A stretch of 64,000 nt of DNA from Arthrobacter sp. NIO-1057 (GTDB lineage: Bacteria > Actinomycetota > Actinomycetes > Actinomycetales > Micrococcaceae): positions 496,001 to 560,000 of the forward strand of contig NZ_FMAT01000001.1 in the NCBI RefSeq assembly GCF_900094805.1, written 5' to 3'. Position numbers and translations under genes: made by a program. The notes beneath the pieces are model-generated. The model ran no database searches. It was not told the DNA's origin and was given only the letters and a program-made list of their open reading frames with translations. Shown here piece by piece: positions 26,244 to 39,397 of this stretch. Each line of letters begins with the position of its first letter. Within the stretch, counting starts at the first letter, position 1.

Positions 26244-27281
26244 ATGCACAAACGTGCAGAAATGATGAAGGTGATGAAGAAAACACCGTCCGGGGGAACC
26301 TATAAGCGAGGCGTCACTGGCACATCCGTGCACACCACCCCCAAAGCCAAGGACGCGTTGCGCGCCGCGCAGCTCTATTACCTGCAGGATATGAAGATGG
26401 AAGTGATCGCCAGGGAGCTTGGTACCTCACGATCGACCGTCTCCCGATTGCTCACCCATGCCAAGCGCACCGGCATGGTCTCGATCAGCATTACCCCCAG
26501 CGCCAATATGTCCGCGCTGCTAGGAAATCAATTGGCCGAGCACTATGGAGTGAACTTTTATGTGGTGCCCACCGATGGGTCCATGGATGATTCAGAACTT
26601 CTGGTCCGTGTCTCAGCGCATGCGGCCTACCTCTTAGGCGATATTGTTTCTTCCTCGATGACCGTGGGTGTGGCTTGGGGGTCGACCATGCAAGCGGTCT
26701 CCGCGGCATTGTCATCGCATCCGACCCATGACACCAAAATCGTCCAACTCAACGGAGCGGCCAACCCGGTCAGTAGTGGCGTCGGCTATGCGAGCGACAT
26801 TCTCACGCGCTTTGGTCAGGCCTTCACCGCGCGGACCGAGCAGTTCCCGGTGCCAGCATTTTTTGACCGCGCCTCCACCCGCGATGCCATGTGGCAGGAA
26901 ACCTCGATCCAGCGCGTACTTAAAGTGCAACAAGAGATGAACCTGGCAGTCTTCTCGCTCGGTTCGGCCGGGTCCGCGGTCATCTCGCAGGTCTACCGCG
27001 GCGGATACCTCACCAAAGATGAAACCCAAGAGCTACGAGAGATGGGCGTGGTGGGAGACGTGGCCACGGTGTTTTTCGACAAGGACGGCAACAGTTCAAG
27101 CATTGCCCTGAACTCACGTTCCACCGGCCCGACCCTTGATTCGTTGCGCAAGGTGCCCACCAGGTTCTGCGTGGTGGCCGGACGCGGCAAGTTGGCAGCC
27201 GTTCGCGGTGCACTCAAGGGCGGATTGATCACCGACTTGGTCATTGATGAGGGTACGGCTTTGGCCCTGCTCGACGGGTAG
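26244..27281 (+). CDS. SorC/DeoR-type sugar-binding transcriptional regulator, likely controls glp genes
   Basis: The product is 345 residues. A helix-turn-helix lies at about 50-75 (MEVIARELGTSRSTVSRLL) and the rest is the SorC sugar-phosphate-binding domain (VGVAWGSTMQAV, GLITDLVIDEGTALALL). Such regulators sense phosphorylated sugars; the divergent position suggests glycerol 3-phosphate or a relative as ligand, which is inference. The start is uncertain: ATGs at 26244, 26262, 26265 and 26274 are all without a good ribosome site, and the conserved region begins after residue 30. Confidence 0.85.
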   Translation: MHKRAEMMKVMKKTPSGGTYKRGVTGTSVHTTPKAKDALRAAQLYYLQDMKMEVIARELGTSRSTVSRLLTHAKRTGMVSISITPSANMSALLGNQLAEHYGVNFYVVPTDGSMDDSELLVRVSAHAAYLLGDIVSSSMTVGVAWGSTMQAVSAALSSHPTHDTKIVQLNGAANPVSSGVGYASDILTRFGQAFTARTEQFPVPAFFDRASTRDAMWQETSIQRVLKVQQEMNLAVFSLGSAGSAVISQVYRGGYLTKDETQELREMGVVGDVATVFFDKDGNSSSIALNSRSTGPTLDSLRKVPTRFCVVAGRGKLAAVRGALKGGLITDLVIDEGTALALLDG

Positions 27282-27291
27282 GATTTAAACC

Positions 27292-28173
27292 ATGCGCCAA
27301 CGAGAACACCTCATGTCCACGCACCGGATCTATGGCGCGCAGGTGCGCATATTCACCGCTGTGGCTCACGAGCCCGCACGTGGTGTGATCTTCGCGGTTC
27401 ACGGCTTCCGCGGGGACCACCATGGTTTGGCTCGCATTGTGCAGAACCTTGAGAACTACACGGTGATCGTTCCCGATCTGCCAGGCTTCGGGGCCTCCAG
27501 CTCCATGAGCGAACATGCCCACGATGTTGAAGGTTACGCCCACGCGCTCGATGCGCTGGCCGACGAGTTGCACCTTGATGCCAACATCCATCTGCTCGGC
27601 CATTCTTTTGGCTCGATCGTCGCCGCCAAACTGGCGAGTATGCGCCCTTTTGCCTCGCTGCTGCTGCTGAACCCGATCTCGGAACTGGCCTTGGATTCCT
27701 CGCAGGCGCTGCTGGCCAAAATTACCAGTGCCTACTATGAGCTGTGCGCCAAACTCCCGGCATTCATCGCTGAACCATTGCTTCGTTCACAACTTTTCAG
27801 TGACGCCATGAGCCTGGTGATGACCAAAAGCAAGGATCCGGCCATCCGCCGTTATGTGCGCGATCAGCACCGAGCATATTTTGGTGGCTTCCACTCAACG
27901 AGCACCTTGGCCCAGTCTTATCGGGCCTCGATCTCTTCCACTGTGGCCCACTACTCCCCCGAGCTGACCCTACCGACAATGATGATCGGCGGCATGCAAG
28001 ACGAGCTCGGGACCCCGGAGACTCAAGAACAGTTGCGTAGCAGTTTCGCACACGCACAATTGCTCATGCTCGAGAACGTCGGGCACCTCATCCACTACGA
28101 AAAGGCCGAAGAAACCGCAAGCGCCATCGACGCATTTTTGCGCTCGCTCCCGCAACCGAGCAGCGAACTCTAA
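27292..28173 (+). CDS. Alpha/beta hydrolase
   Basis: The product is 293 residues with an alpha/beta-hydrolase fold: oxyanion HGFRGDHHG near 41, nucleophile elbow GHSFGS near 103, a probable acid in GGMQDELGTP, and catalytic His in VGHLIHYE near 266. The substrate is unknown; the lid region (about 145-215) is helical. It starts 11 bp after the glp regulator stop and may share its transcript. No signal peptide is present. Confidence 0.85.
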   Translation: MRQREHLMSTHRIYGAQVRIFTAVAHEPARGVIFAVHGFRGDHHGLARIVQNLENYTVIVPDLPGFGASSSMSEHAHDVEGYAHALDALADELHLDANIHLLGHSFGSIVAAKLASMRPFASLLLLNPISELALDSSQALLAKITSAYYELCAKLPAFIAEPLLRSQLFSDAMSLVMTKSKDPAIRRYVRDQHRAYFGGFHSTSTLAQSYRASISSTVAHYSPELTLPTMMIGGMQDELGTPETQEQLRSSFAHAQLLMLENVGHLIHYEKAEETASAIDAFLRSLPQPSSEL

Positions 28174-30131
28174 AGCACGCTATCTTGGTCGATCGCGATA
28201 TTGACCACCGGATCCTTGGCTGCAGACATGGTGGATCGCAGGTGGCGCAGCGCGCTGGTGACTTCATGGCCGTCAGCGTAGGAGAAGAAGAGCACATACC
28301 TGTGTTCGATCGGCGGTCCGTCGATCACCGTTGGACCGTGGATTTGCACCTTAGCCCGCGTGGAATCCTCCAGTGCTGCGATCAGCCGTTGGGCTCCTGG
28401 ACCGGAAATGATCGCGCTGCGCACGGCAGGTGGCAACCCAATTTCGCGGCGTTCAGCTAATTCGCGTTCGGCGAAGCTTGCCGGATCGTAGCGGATCAAA
28501 CTGGCACCGGCCGGGCTGGGATTCCCGGTCAGCACCACTACCCCATCGCTGGTGGCCAGGCTCGCGGCGGTAAACCAGCGTGAGAGCACTTCTTCGGCGT
28601 TCCGCAAAGAATCGTGGGCGAGCATCTTGTCGGCGTCGAGCAACAACACCGCGGCGTAGCCACCTTCAACTATCGGTTCGACTCCCGGAGTGGCGACTAC
28701 TAGCGCCGGTTTATGAAGGACTTTTTCCACCGGCTTTGCTCCGGTGGAGGAAATAACTGGCACCTTGGGGAAGGCTAAACCGAGTTCTTCTGCCGTACGC
28801 TCGGCCCCAATGCTCGCCGCCCTGATCCGCGGTGATTGGCAATTCTGGCAGCGGTAGTCATGAAACTGCTCGCCACACCAGCGGCAGGCGACATGCGAGT
28901 GCTGCCCGGCAAGATGCAGCGGGCCTTGGCACAAAGGACAACGCGCTAGTGTGCGGCAATCCTGGCAGGCGACCGCTGGGACAAATCCGGTGCGTGCTAC
29001 CTGCACTAAGACCGGGCCGCTTTCCAACGCCTTGGTTGCTTCGCGCCATGCGGTCGAAGGTATGCGGGCACGGGCCAGCATCGGATCGCGCTCCAGCTCA
29101 AAATCATTGGTGGTTGCGATCACCCGTGCCGCATGGGCGCGAAGCTGATTCCGCGGCAATTTCAGCTCGATCGCCCACCCGGTAGTCACCAGTCGTTGCG
29201 CTTCCACGGTGCGTGAGGGCGAAGCGATCAGCAGGGAAACATCGGCCTGCTGGCTGCGCAAGAGCGCCACTTCCCTACTGTGTTGGTAGGGTGCGCGTTG
29301 TTCGCGATGCGACTGATCGCCATCTTGCCACACGATTACCAGTTCTAAATCCGGCACGTGGCAGAGGGCGGCGGAGCGGGTACCGATGACGATCTGCACG
29401 GCCCCACCGATGGCGCGCAAAAAATTGCGGTACCTCGGGGTTGGCCCGTCGTCGGCCTGCAAACGCGCATAACTCTGCGCCCCGTACTCGGCGTCCAGGT
29501 AGTCGCCGAGGATTTTCAGGTCCCGTGCATCAGGCACAATGAGCAGGACGCGTTTCTCTCGCTCAAGCACCGGCCGGGCAGCGTCCAGCAAGAATTTCGG
29601 CCAGAACCCGTCCACGTTAGGTACCCAGGTGGCCACGGCACGCAGTGTCTCGCCACGGCTCCACGCCTCAAGTGCCTGAGGCCCCTGCTCGTAGCGTTCG
29701 AGCTGATTCGGGGTGCGCGGCAGTACGGGGGCCACATGATCGAGTTCTTCTTTTTCGACCTTCGCCGCTCGAGCAGGCACAGCCGATCGCACCACATCCC
29801 ACAGGGTGCCGGCATAACGGGTCGCGACCTCACTAGCGGCTGCCACCACTTGTGGGTAAAGGGCCACCTGTTCGCTCACAATTTTTGCCAGAGGGCGCAA
29901 CTTCATCGTCGAGGCATGGTCTTCGAGAATTTCGATAATGAATCCGGCCAGTTGCTGTGGTCCAAATGGGACTTTAACGCGAACACCTGGACGAGCTTGT
30001 TCCTCCATCGAGGCAGGAACCTCATAATCAAAAAACCGGTCGAGGTGTGGGAGCGAAGAATCAATCAGCACCCGAGCAACCCGTTTAATACGGGCCGGCT
30101 CGGGTGCTGCGATCAGAGCATCTTGCTGCAC
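28170..30131 (-). CDS. priA: Primosomal protein N' (PriA), helicase-degenerate actinobacterial type
   Basis: The product is 653 residues. The N-terminal 3'-DNA-binding domain (about 10-100) and the paired Cys zinc motifs (CQDCRTLARCPLC, CRWCGEQFHDYRCQNC) are present. No P-loop is found, and the DEAH position reads VIVWQDGDQSH, so ATPase/helicase activity is probably lost, as known for actinobacterial PriA homologues. It should still act in replication restart through DNA or protein binding. The GTG at 30131 has AGGA 5 nt upstream and follows metK by 7 bp; a longer frame would overlap metK by 200 bp. It overlaps the convergent hydrolase end by 4 bp. Confidence 0.9.
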   Translation of the reverse strand: MQQDALIAAPEPARIKRVARVLIDSSLPHLDRFFDYEVPASMEEQARPGVRVKVPFGPQQLAGFIIEILEDHASTMKLRPLAKIVSEQVALYPQVVAAASEVATRYAGTLWDVVRSAVPARAAKVEKEELDHVAPVLPRTPNQLERYEQGPQALEAWSRGETLRAVATWVPNVDGFWPKFLLDAARPVLEREKRVLLIVPDARDLKILGDYLDAEYGAQSYARLQADDGPTPRYRNFLRAIGGAVQIVIGTRSAALCHVPDLELVIVWQDGDQSHREQRAPYQHSREVALLRSQQADVSLLIASPSRTVEAQRLVTTGWAIELKLPRNQLRAHAARVIATTNDFELERDPMLARARIPSTAWREATKALESGPVLVQVARTGFVPAVACQDCRTLARCPLCQGPLHLAGQHSHVACRWCGEQFHDYRCQNCQSPRIRAASIGAERTAEELGLAFPKVPVISSTGAKPVEKVLHKPALVVATPGVEPIVEGGYAAVLLLDADKMLAHDSLRNAEEVLSRWFTAASLATSDGVVVLTGNPSPAGASLIRYDPASFAERELAERREIGLPPAVRSAIISGPGAQRLIAALEDSTRAKVQIHGPTVIDGPPIEHRYVLFFSYADGHEVTSALRHLRSTMSAAKDPVVNIAIDQDSVL

Positions 30132-30138
30132 TGAATTC

Positions 30139-31344
30139 CTAGGCGTTGAACCAGTTGCGCAATGCGTCGACGCGGTCCAGCTTCTCCCAGGTGAAGTCGT
30201 TGTCCTCGCGACCAAAGTGGCCGTGGGCAGCGGTCTTGCGGTAGATCGGGCGCTTGAGATCAAGATCCTCGATGATGCCCAGTGGGCGCAGGTCGAAGAC
30301 CTCGTTGATGGCCTTGGTGATCTTGGCAGGGTCAACTGTTTCGGTACCGAAGGTCTCCACGTATAAGCCCACCGGACGCGCTACGCCGATCGCGTAGGCA
30401 ATTTGGACTTCGGCGCGACGTGCCAGGCCGGCAGCTACCACGTTTTTTGCGACCCAACGCATGGCGTAGGCTGCCGAACGGTCCACCTTCGAAGGATCCT
30501 TGCCGGAGAAGGCGCCACCGCCGTGGCGCGCGAAACCACCGTAGGTGTCCACGATGATCTTGCGGCCCGTCAACCCAGCGTCGCCCACTGGGCCACCGAT
30601 GATGAAGGGGCCTGAGGGGTTCAAGATGATGTTGGTCTTCGACACGTCCAGGCCGGAGCGTTCCAGGATCGGGGTAACAACCTCTTCGTAGAGGTCGGCC
30701 TTCAAGGTGGCCAGTTCGTATTCCGACGCGTGCTGGCTGGAGACGACCACGGTGTCCACGGAGACGGGCTTATCCCCGTCGTAGCCGATGGTGACCTGGG
30801 TCTTGCCATCCGGGCGCAGCAGTGGCATGCGGCCGTTCTTGCGCACCTGGGTTAGGCGCTCGGAGAGTCGGTGCGCCAAGAAGATCGGGGTCGGCATCAG
30901 CGAATCGGTCTCATCCGAGGCGTAGCCGAACATCAGACCCTGATCGCCAGCGCCCTGCAGGTCACGAGGGTCCTTGGCGGTACCTTCGCGGGATTCCAGC
31001 GAGTTGAACACACCATCGTGGATTTCCTGGGACTGCTGGCCGATCGACACCGACACGCCGCAGCGGGCACCGTCGAAGCCGTTGGCCGATGAGTCGTAGC
31101 CGATGTCCAGGATGGTCTTGCGGACGATCTCGGGGATCTCCACGTAGCCGTTGGTAGTCACCTCGCCTGCCACGTGCACCAGTCCGGTGGTGGTCAGGGT
31201 CTCGACAGCGACCTTAGAATTCGGGTCCTGCGCCAGCATGGCGTCGAGGATCGCGTCCGAAATCTGATCGCAAATCTTGTCCGGGTGTCCCTCGGTCACG
31301 GATTCCGAGGTGAAGAGACGAAGTTCAGGGGTTGTTGAAGTCAC
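30139..31344 (-). CDS. metK: S-adenosylmethionine synthetase
   Basis: The product is 401 residues. Signatures include [20 protein letters not shown] at the N-terminus, [12 protein letters not shown] and the P-loop-like [19 protein letters not shown]. It makes S-adenosylmethionine from methionine and ATP. The start is GTG. It follows coaBC after about 77 bp and precedes priA. No SAM riboswitch was recognised in the leader. Confidence 0.97.
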   Translation of the reverse strand: MTSTTPELRLFTSESVTEGHPDKICDQISDAILDAMLAQDPNSKVAVETLTTTGLVHVAGEVTTNGYVEIPEIVRKTILDIGYDSSANGFDGARCGVSVSIGQQSQEIHDGVFNSLESREGTAKDPRDLQGAGDQGLMFGYASDETDSLMPTPIFLAHRLSERLTQVRKNGRMPLLRPDGKTQVTIGYDGDKPVSVDTVVVSSQHASEYELATLKADLYEEVVTPILERSGLDVSKTNIILNPSGPFIIGGPVGDAGLTGRKIIVDTYGGFARHGGGAFSGKDPSKVDRSAAYAMRWVAKNVVAAGLARRAEVQIAYAIGVARPVGLYVETFGTETVDPAKITKAINEVFDLRPLGIIEDLDLKRPIYRKTAAHGHFGREDNDFTWEKLDRVDALRNWFNA

Positions 31345-31421
31345 CTTTTTACTCTATCTGGTCTAGTGGACCGTTAAGCAGTTGTTGCGACGATACGTGA
31401 CTAAGCACCTTATGGCGCAGC

Positions 31422-32648
31422 TCACGAGATGTCGCGCTTGTTTCCTTTTGTTGCGTGGGAAATCTGTTCGATGACGACGCGCGCCACCTCTAATTTGCTT
31501 CCTGCTGCCGGTACCGCCTCGGAGCCGTCGGCAAAGAGCACCTGAATGGTGTTGGTTTCTTGACCAAAGGTCAGGTTCGCGCCCACCTCATTGACCACGA
31601 GCATCTCGCATCCCTTGCGTTGCAGCTTCGCTCGGCCATAGTCCAGTACGGTGCCTTGATCGTCGCCGGTCTCGGCAGCAAAACCAACGATGAACGCTGG
31701 CAGTTGCGGATTCTCGCCGCGCGCCTGGACGAGCTCGGCCAAAATATCGGGGTTACGCACCAGTTCAATGACCGGCGCGGAGTGTTCGTCGCGCTTTTTG
31801 ATTTTTGAATTTTCGATCTTTGCTGGGCGGAAATCCGCGACCGCAGCGTTCATGATCAAAACATCCTTGCCCGGTGCATGCTCAAAGACCGCTTCACGAA
31901 GCTCTAGGGCGCTTGATGCGTGCACGAGGTGGACACCGTGCGGTACCTGAACTTCTAGATGCGTGGCGATCAGGGTGACATCGGCGCCAGCAGCCAGTGC
32001 CGCCTGTGCCAGCGCAACGCCCTGGCGGCCCGAGGAACGGTTGCCCAGGAAACGCACCGGATCTAGTGGCTCACGCGTGCCACCTGCGGTAATCACCACC
32101 GAGGTGCCGGCAAGAATTGGATCGCTCAGCAGATCTTGAACTGAGGCGAAGATTTCTTCTGGTTCCGGCAAGCGACCCGGACCGGTATCTTTGCCCGTCA
32201 AACGCCCTGTAGCCGGTTCGATGATCCGCACACCGCGTTCGCGCAGGATCAGCACGTTATTTTGGGTCGCGGGATGCTGCCACATTTCGGTGTGCATCGC
32301 CGGAGCCATCACTACCGGTGCCCGGGTGGCTAATAGTGTGCCGGTGAGCAGATCGTCGGCGATCCCGGCCGTGGCTTTGGCCAAAATGTCGGCGGTAGCT
32401 GGCACCACGAGCACCAGATCTGCTTGCTGGCCGAGGCGAACGTGATTCACGTTTTCGACCGCGTCGAAGACACTTGAGGTGACCGGATTGCCGGATAAAG
32501 CTTCCCACGTGGCATTTCCCACAAAATTTTCTACGTTGCTGGTGGGGATCACGTCGACATGATGCCCGGCTTCACGCAGTAAACGCAGCAGGAGAACGGA
32601 CTTGTAAGCGGCAATTCCAGCCGAGACGCCTAAAACGATTCGCTTCAC
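31422..32648 (-). CDS. coaBC: Bifunctional phosphopantothenoylcysteine decarboxylase / phosphopantothenate-cysteine ligase
   Basis: The product is 408 residues. CoaC (about 1-180): GVSAGIAAYKS, catalytic His in NHVRLG, PAMHTEMW. CoaB (about 185-408): VITAGGTREPLDPVRFLGNRSSGRQG and the KIKK lysine region. It performs two steps of coenzyme A synthesis, ligating cysteine to phosphopantothenate and decarboxylating the product. It follows rpoZ after a terminator hairpin, so it may have partial readthrough or its own promoter in the 32649-32755 interval. Confidence 0.95.
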   Translation of the reverse strand: MKRIVLGVSAGIAAYKSVLLLRLLREAGHHVDVIPTSNVENFVGNATWEALSGNPVTSSVFDAVENVNHVRLGQQADLVLVVPATADILAKATAGIADDLLTGTLLATRAPVVMAPAMHTEMWQHPATQNNVLILRERGVRIIEPATGRLTGKDTGPGRLPEPEEIFASVQDLLSDPILAGTSVVITAGGTREPLDPVRFLGNRSSGRQGVALAQAALAAGADVTLIATHLEVQVPHGVHLVHASSALELREAVFEHAPGKDVLIMNAAVADFRPAKIENSKIKKRDEHSAPVIELVRNPDILAELVQARGENPQLPAFIVGFAAETGDDQGTVLDYGRAKLQRKGCEMLVVNEVGANLTFGQETNTIQVLFADGSEAVPAAGSKLEVARVVIEQISHATKGNKRDIS

Positions 32649-32755
32649 GAAAGTACTTCCTCGAAGTTTTCTGTGCGGTACGGACTCTTACGTTCACTAC
32701 CGGCAACCGACGTGCCCAGGGATCGAAAAGAGGTTCGGGGGTAAAAGGTGCTTAA

Positions 32756-32785
32756 CGAAAAAGAAGGCGCCCCGGATAGGGCGCC
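32756..32785 (-). terminator. Terminator between rpoZ and coaBC
   Basis: A perfect 7-bp stem (GGCGCCC at 32766-32772, GGGCGCC at 32779-32785), 6-nt loop, then TTCTTTTTCG on the minus strand. It lies just after the rpoZ stop. Confidence 0.88.
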
Positions 32786-32795
32786 GACTTTTCGA

Positions 32796-33056
32796 TTAGT
32801 CCTCGATGACCTCGGCTGGAGTGACCTTGAGCAGGCTCTCGTCCAGTTCGCGCAAGGCGATGGTCAGTGGCTTTTCGTTGAGCTTGGTCTCAACCAGTGG
32901 GCCAACATATTCAAAAAGGCCTTCGTTGAGCTGAGCGTAGTAAGCGTTGATCTGGCGTGCACGCTTCGCCGAGTTTAGTACGATCGCGTACTTCGAGTCG
33001 TTCGTCTCAAGCAACGAGTCGATCGATGGGTTGATGATTCCCTCTAGGTTGGACAC
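32796..33056 (-). CDS. rpoZ: RNA polymerase omega subunit
   Basis: The product is 86 residues with the omega pattern [18 protein letters not shown] and [10 protein letters not shown]. Omega assists beta-prime folding and assembly into RNA polymerase. It is 11 bp downstream of gmk, the classic gmk-rpoZ pairing. Confidence 0.95.
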   Translation of the reverse strand: MSNLEGIINPSIDSLLETNDSKYAIVLNSAKRARQINAYYAQLNEGLFEYVGPLVETKLNEKPLTIALRELDESLLKVTPAEVIED

Positions 33057-33067
33057 AGGACTCCCTA

Positions 33068-33631
33068 TTAGTCGTTCTTTAGCCCCATGAGGGCTACAAG
33101 CTCTTCGGCGGCACGTGCCACATCGTCGTTAACGATGGTCACGTCGAATTCTGATTCCGCCGCAAGTTCTAGTTTAGCGGTTTCTAGGCGGCGCTGCTGT
33201 TCCTCGGGCGATTCAGTGCCGCGCCCCACAAGGCGGCGCACCAATTCATCCCACGAGGGAGGCGCCAAGAAGACAAATTTTGCTTCCGGCATCGATTCTT
33301 TGACCTGCCGGGCACCCTGCAAGTCAATTTCGAGCAGAACCTTTTTGCCCTCTGCTACAGCATCCTCGACCGTCGAGCGGATCGTGCCGTAGCTGTTCTG
33401 GCCATGGACTACTGCCCACTCCAGCATCTGGCCTTCCTCGACTAGTTCGTGGAAACGATCGGGGCCCACGAAAAAGTAGTGGACTCCATCCTGCTCCCCT
33501 GGTCGCGCATTACGGGTCGTTGCCGACACCGAGAGCCAGACATCTGGATAGTTGTCACGGATGTAGGTAGAGACGGTGCCCTTACCTACGGCCGTGGGGC
33601 CGGCTAGAACAGTTACCGACGCAGCGGTCAT
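33068..33631 (-). CDS. gmk: Guanylate kinase
   Basis: The product is 187 residues. The P-loop reads [10 protein letters not shown] near 11, and the GMP-binding signature is [19 protein letters not shown] near 37. It phosphorylates GMP to GDP. It lies 3 bp after mihF and before rpoZ; the mihF-gmk-rpoZ order is conserved in actinobacteria. Confidence 0.96.
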   Translation of the reverse strand: MTAASVTVLAGPTAVGKGTVSTYIRDNYPDVWLSVSATTRNARPGEQDGVHYFFVGPDRFHELVEEGQMLEWAVVHGQNSYGTIRSTVEDAVAEGKKVLLEIDLQGARQVKESMPEAKFVFLAPPSWDELVRRLVGRGTESPEEQQRRLETAKLELAAESEFDVTIVNDDVARAAEELVALMGLKND

Positions 33632-33634
33632 TGA

Positions 33635-33970
33635 CTACACTTTCGTTTTTGGCGGGCTTTGCTTGAAGTGCTCGGTGATTGCGGTGCGCTGCTTACGGCC
33701 CAGTCCACGCAGACGGCGCGACGGTGAAATGCCAAGGCGCTCCAGCAAGTTTGCCGCGCGTACTTCGCCTACGCCCGGCACCGATTCCAGAAGGTCCATG
33801 ACACGCATGCGTCCCACAGCTTCATCTTCGTATACCAAGTCTAGTACCTCGGTGATGGAAATTTTGCCGGCGCTGAACTCGGCCTTGATTTCTGCACGGC
33901 GCGTGCGTGCAGCAAGGGCTTTGGCGCGGGCCCGGATACGATCTTCGTCAGAGAGTTCTCGCAGTACCAT
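33635..33970 (-). CDS. mihF: Actinobacterial integration host factor (mIHF-type)
   Basis: The product is 111 residues. A helical N-terminal arm rich in Arg/Ala precedes an S13-like H2TH DNA-binding region (LLESVPGVGEVRAANLLERLGI) and the conserved SRRLRGLGRKQ tail. mIHF is an essential nucleoid protein in mycobacteria; it is unrelated in sequence to E. coli IHF. It is first of mihF-gmk-rpoZ, with no close upstream gene on the strand. Confidence 0.92.
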   Translation of the reverse strand: MVLRELSDEDRIRARAKALAARTRRAEIKAEFSAGKISITEVLDLVYEDEAVGRMRVMDLLESVPGVGEVRAANLLERLGISPSRRLRGLGRKQRTAITEHFKQSPPKTKV

Positions 33971-34048
33971 CGTTCAGCCATCCTTAATGTGTAGTCGACT
34001 AAGGCTATGTTGAGAAACATAGCTTTCAAACGCTGCTTTTGCAAGACT

Positions 34049-34093
34049 AAACGCGTTGTGGCTACTAGAAACTCTAGTAGCCACAACGCGTTT
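34049..34093 (-). terminator. 20-bp perfect inverted repeat after pyrF
   Basis: Arms 34049-34068 (AAACGCGTTGTGGCTACTAG) and 34074-34093 are perfectly complementary with a 5-nt loop. It starts 22 bp after the pyrF stop. On minus the stem is followed by AGTCTTGC, not a good U-run. It probably ends the pyr operon, but the length is unusual for a terminator. Confidence 0.6.
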
Positions 34094-34114
34094 CTGTCAC
34101 TAAGCGGATTTTGG

Positions 34115-34949
34115 CTAGCCAGCGGCCAGCAATTCATCGCGTACCCTCAGCGCTTTCTCACGAAGAGCGACTACTGTTGGCCCCTCTTTGAGAATGTCAC
34201 GGCTGCTGGTGCCTAGGACCTGTGCGTAGCTGGAGGCGAAAGACTTGGCAATATCTTGTGCCGTGGCCCCCTGCGCACCAAGCCCCGGGGTCAGCAGTGG
34301 AGCCTTGCTAGCAGTGAGGTCGATACCCAATTTTTCGGGAGCATCCCCAATGGTCGCACCAACCACTAGTCCCACGTGCCCCAAATCTTCTGCAACAGCA
34401 TTATCCTTGGTGACTTGGTCGATAATTGATTTAGCAACCGAGTTTTCACCACCAACATGCTGCACTGAGGGCCCTTCCGGGTTGGAGGTCAGCCCAAGGA
34501 CAAACACTCCCCTGCCGGTCGCAGATGCCAAGTCCAAAGCTGGTCGCAAGGACTCATAACCCAAGTAGGGGCTCAGTGTCACCGCATCCGATGCCAGTGA
34601 AGAGCTGTCATCGAGCCAAGCGGACGCATAGGCCGCCATGGTCGAACCAATATCTCCGCGCTTCGCATCAGCCAAGGTAAGCAGGCCAGCGGACTTCGCT
34701 GCAGCCAAAGTTTCTTCCAGAGCCGCGAATCCTGCCGAACCGAATCGTTCGTACAGCGCAACCTGTGGCTTCACAATTGCTGCTACCCCGCCCATCGCCT
34801 CAACAACGCGCAGTGAGAAAGATCGCACACCTTCGGCCGTGTCGTCCAGCCCCCAGGCTTCGAGCAACGCCGGATGTGGGTCAATTCCCACACACAGCGG
34901 GCCCGAAGCCTGCATGGCTGAACGTAGCCGGTCACCAAATGGGGTCGGC

Positions 34950-34957
<8 letters not shown>
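34115..34957 (-). CDS. pyrF: Orotidine 5'-phosphate decarboxylase
   Basis: The product is 280 residues, the long (type 2) form. CVGIDPHP near 24, [13 protein letters not shown] and the catalytic [13 protein letters not shown] are all present. It makes UMP from OMP. The ATG at 34957 overlaps the carB stop by 8 bp; a longer frame would extend inside carB and lacks support. It is the last gene of the pyr operon. Confidence 0.95.
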
Positions 34958-38227
<3,270 letters not shown>

Positions 38228-38228
<1 letters not shown>

Positions 38229-39397
38229 TACTTGCTGTCCTTTTCTGCGGCGGAATCCAACGCGGTGATGAAGCGGTCAAAGAGGTAGGCGGCATCGTGG
38301 GGGCCAGATGCGGCTTCTGGGTGGTACTGGACCGAGAAGGCTGGAATGTCCAGGCAGTTAAGGCCCTCGACGACCTGGTCGTTCAGGGAGTAGTGCGAGA
38401 CTTCCACCTTGCCAAAGCGTGCCTCGGGGGCGGTGAACTGACCCTCGATCGGGGCGTCTACGGCGAAGCCATGGTTCTGGCTGGTGATTTCCACCCGGCC
38501 GGTGGCCTTGTCCATGACCGGCTGGTTGATGCCGCGGTGGCCGAAGCGCAGCTTATAGGTGTCGAAGCCCAGGGCGCGGCCCAGGATCTGGTTACCGAAG
38601 CAGATGCCGAAGTATGGCAGGCCGGCATCCAGCACCGAGCGGACCAGTTCCACCTGCTTGGTGGCGGTGGCCGGGTCGCCCGGGCCGTTGGAGAAGAACA
38701 CGCCGTCGGCGCCGGTGGCCTTGATATCTTCCAAGGTGGCGTCATGCGGCAGGACGTGCACGCGCAGGCCGCGTTCGGCCAGGCGCTGCGGGGTCATCGA
38801 CTTCATTCCCAGGTCGATCGCGGCGACGGTGTGCTTGGCGGCGCCTTCGTAGCCGTGGTCTGCTGGTTCGACGATGTAGGCCGAATCCACCGAGACCTCG
38901 GCGGAGATGTTGCGCCCTGCCATCGATGGCTGGGCCTTGACGATCTCGATCAGTTCGGAATCGGACTTTGCTGCGTCGTCGCCGGAGAAGACGCCGGCCT
39001 TCATGGCGCCGGCCTCGCGCAGGTGGCGGGTCAGCGCACGGGTATCAACCCCGCGGATGCCGACGATGCCGTATTCTTTCAGGTCCTCATCCAAGGTGCG
39101 CTCGCTACGCCAGTTGCTTGGGCGGCGCGCGGCGTCGCGCACCACATAACCGGCAGCCCACATGCGGGTGGATTCTGGGTCTTCGGAGTTCACCCCGGTG
39201 TTACCCACGTGCGGGAAGGTCTGCACGATGATCTGGTGGGCGTAGGAAGGGTCAGTCAGGGTTTCCTGGTAGCCGGTCATGCCGGTGGTGAAGACAGCTT
39301 CACCCAGGGTAGTGCCCACGGCGCCGTAGCTGCGCCCGCGGAAGATGCGGCCATCTTCGAGTACCAACACGGCTGGTAGGTTGCTCAGGGAATTCAC
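38228..39397 (-). CDS. carA: Carbamoyl phosphate synthase small subunit
   Basis: The product is 389 residues. N-terminal CPSase small-chain domain ([17 protein letters not shown]), then a class I glutamine amidotransferase with nucleophile Cys in [17 protein letters not shown] near 268 and a His-Glu pair in VQYHPEA near 355. It hydrolyses glutamine and channels ammonia to CarB. Start is GTG immediately after the upstream stop. Co-translated with carB (TAATG overlap). Confidence 0.98.

Noticed and set aside
30132-30335. N-terminal extension of priA
   Set aside because: It lies within metK and has shadow-like composition. The GTG at 30131 has a good ribosome site and the family start.
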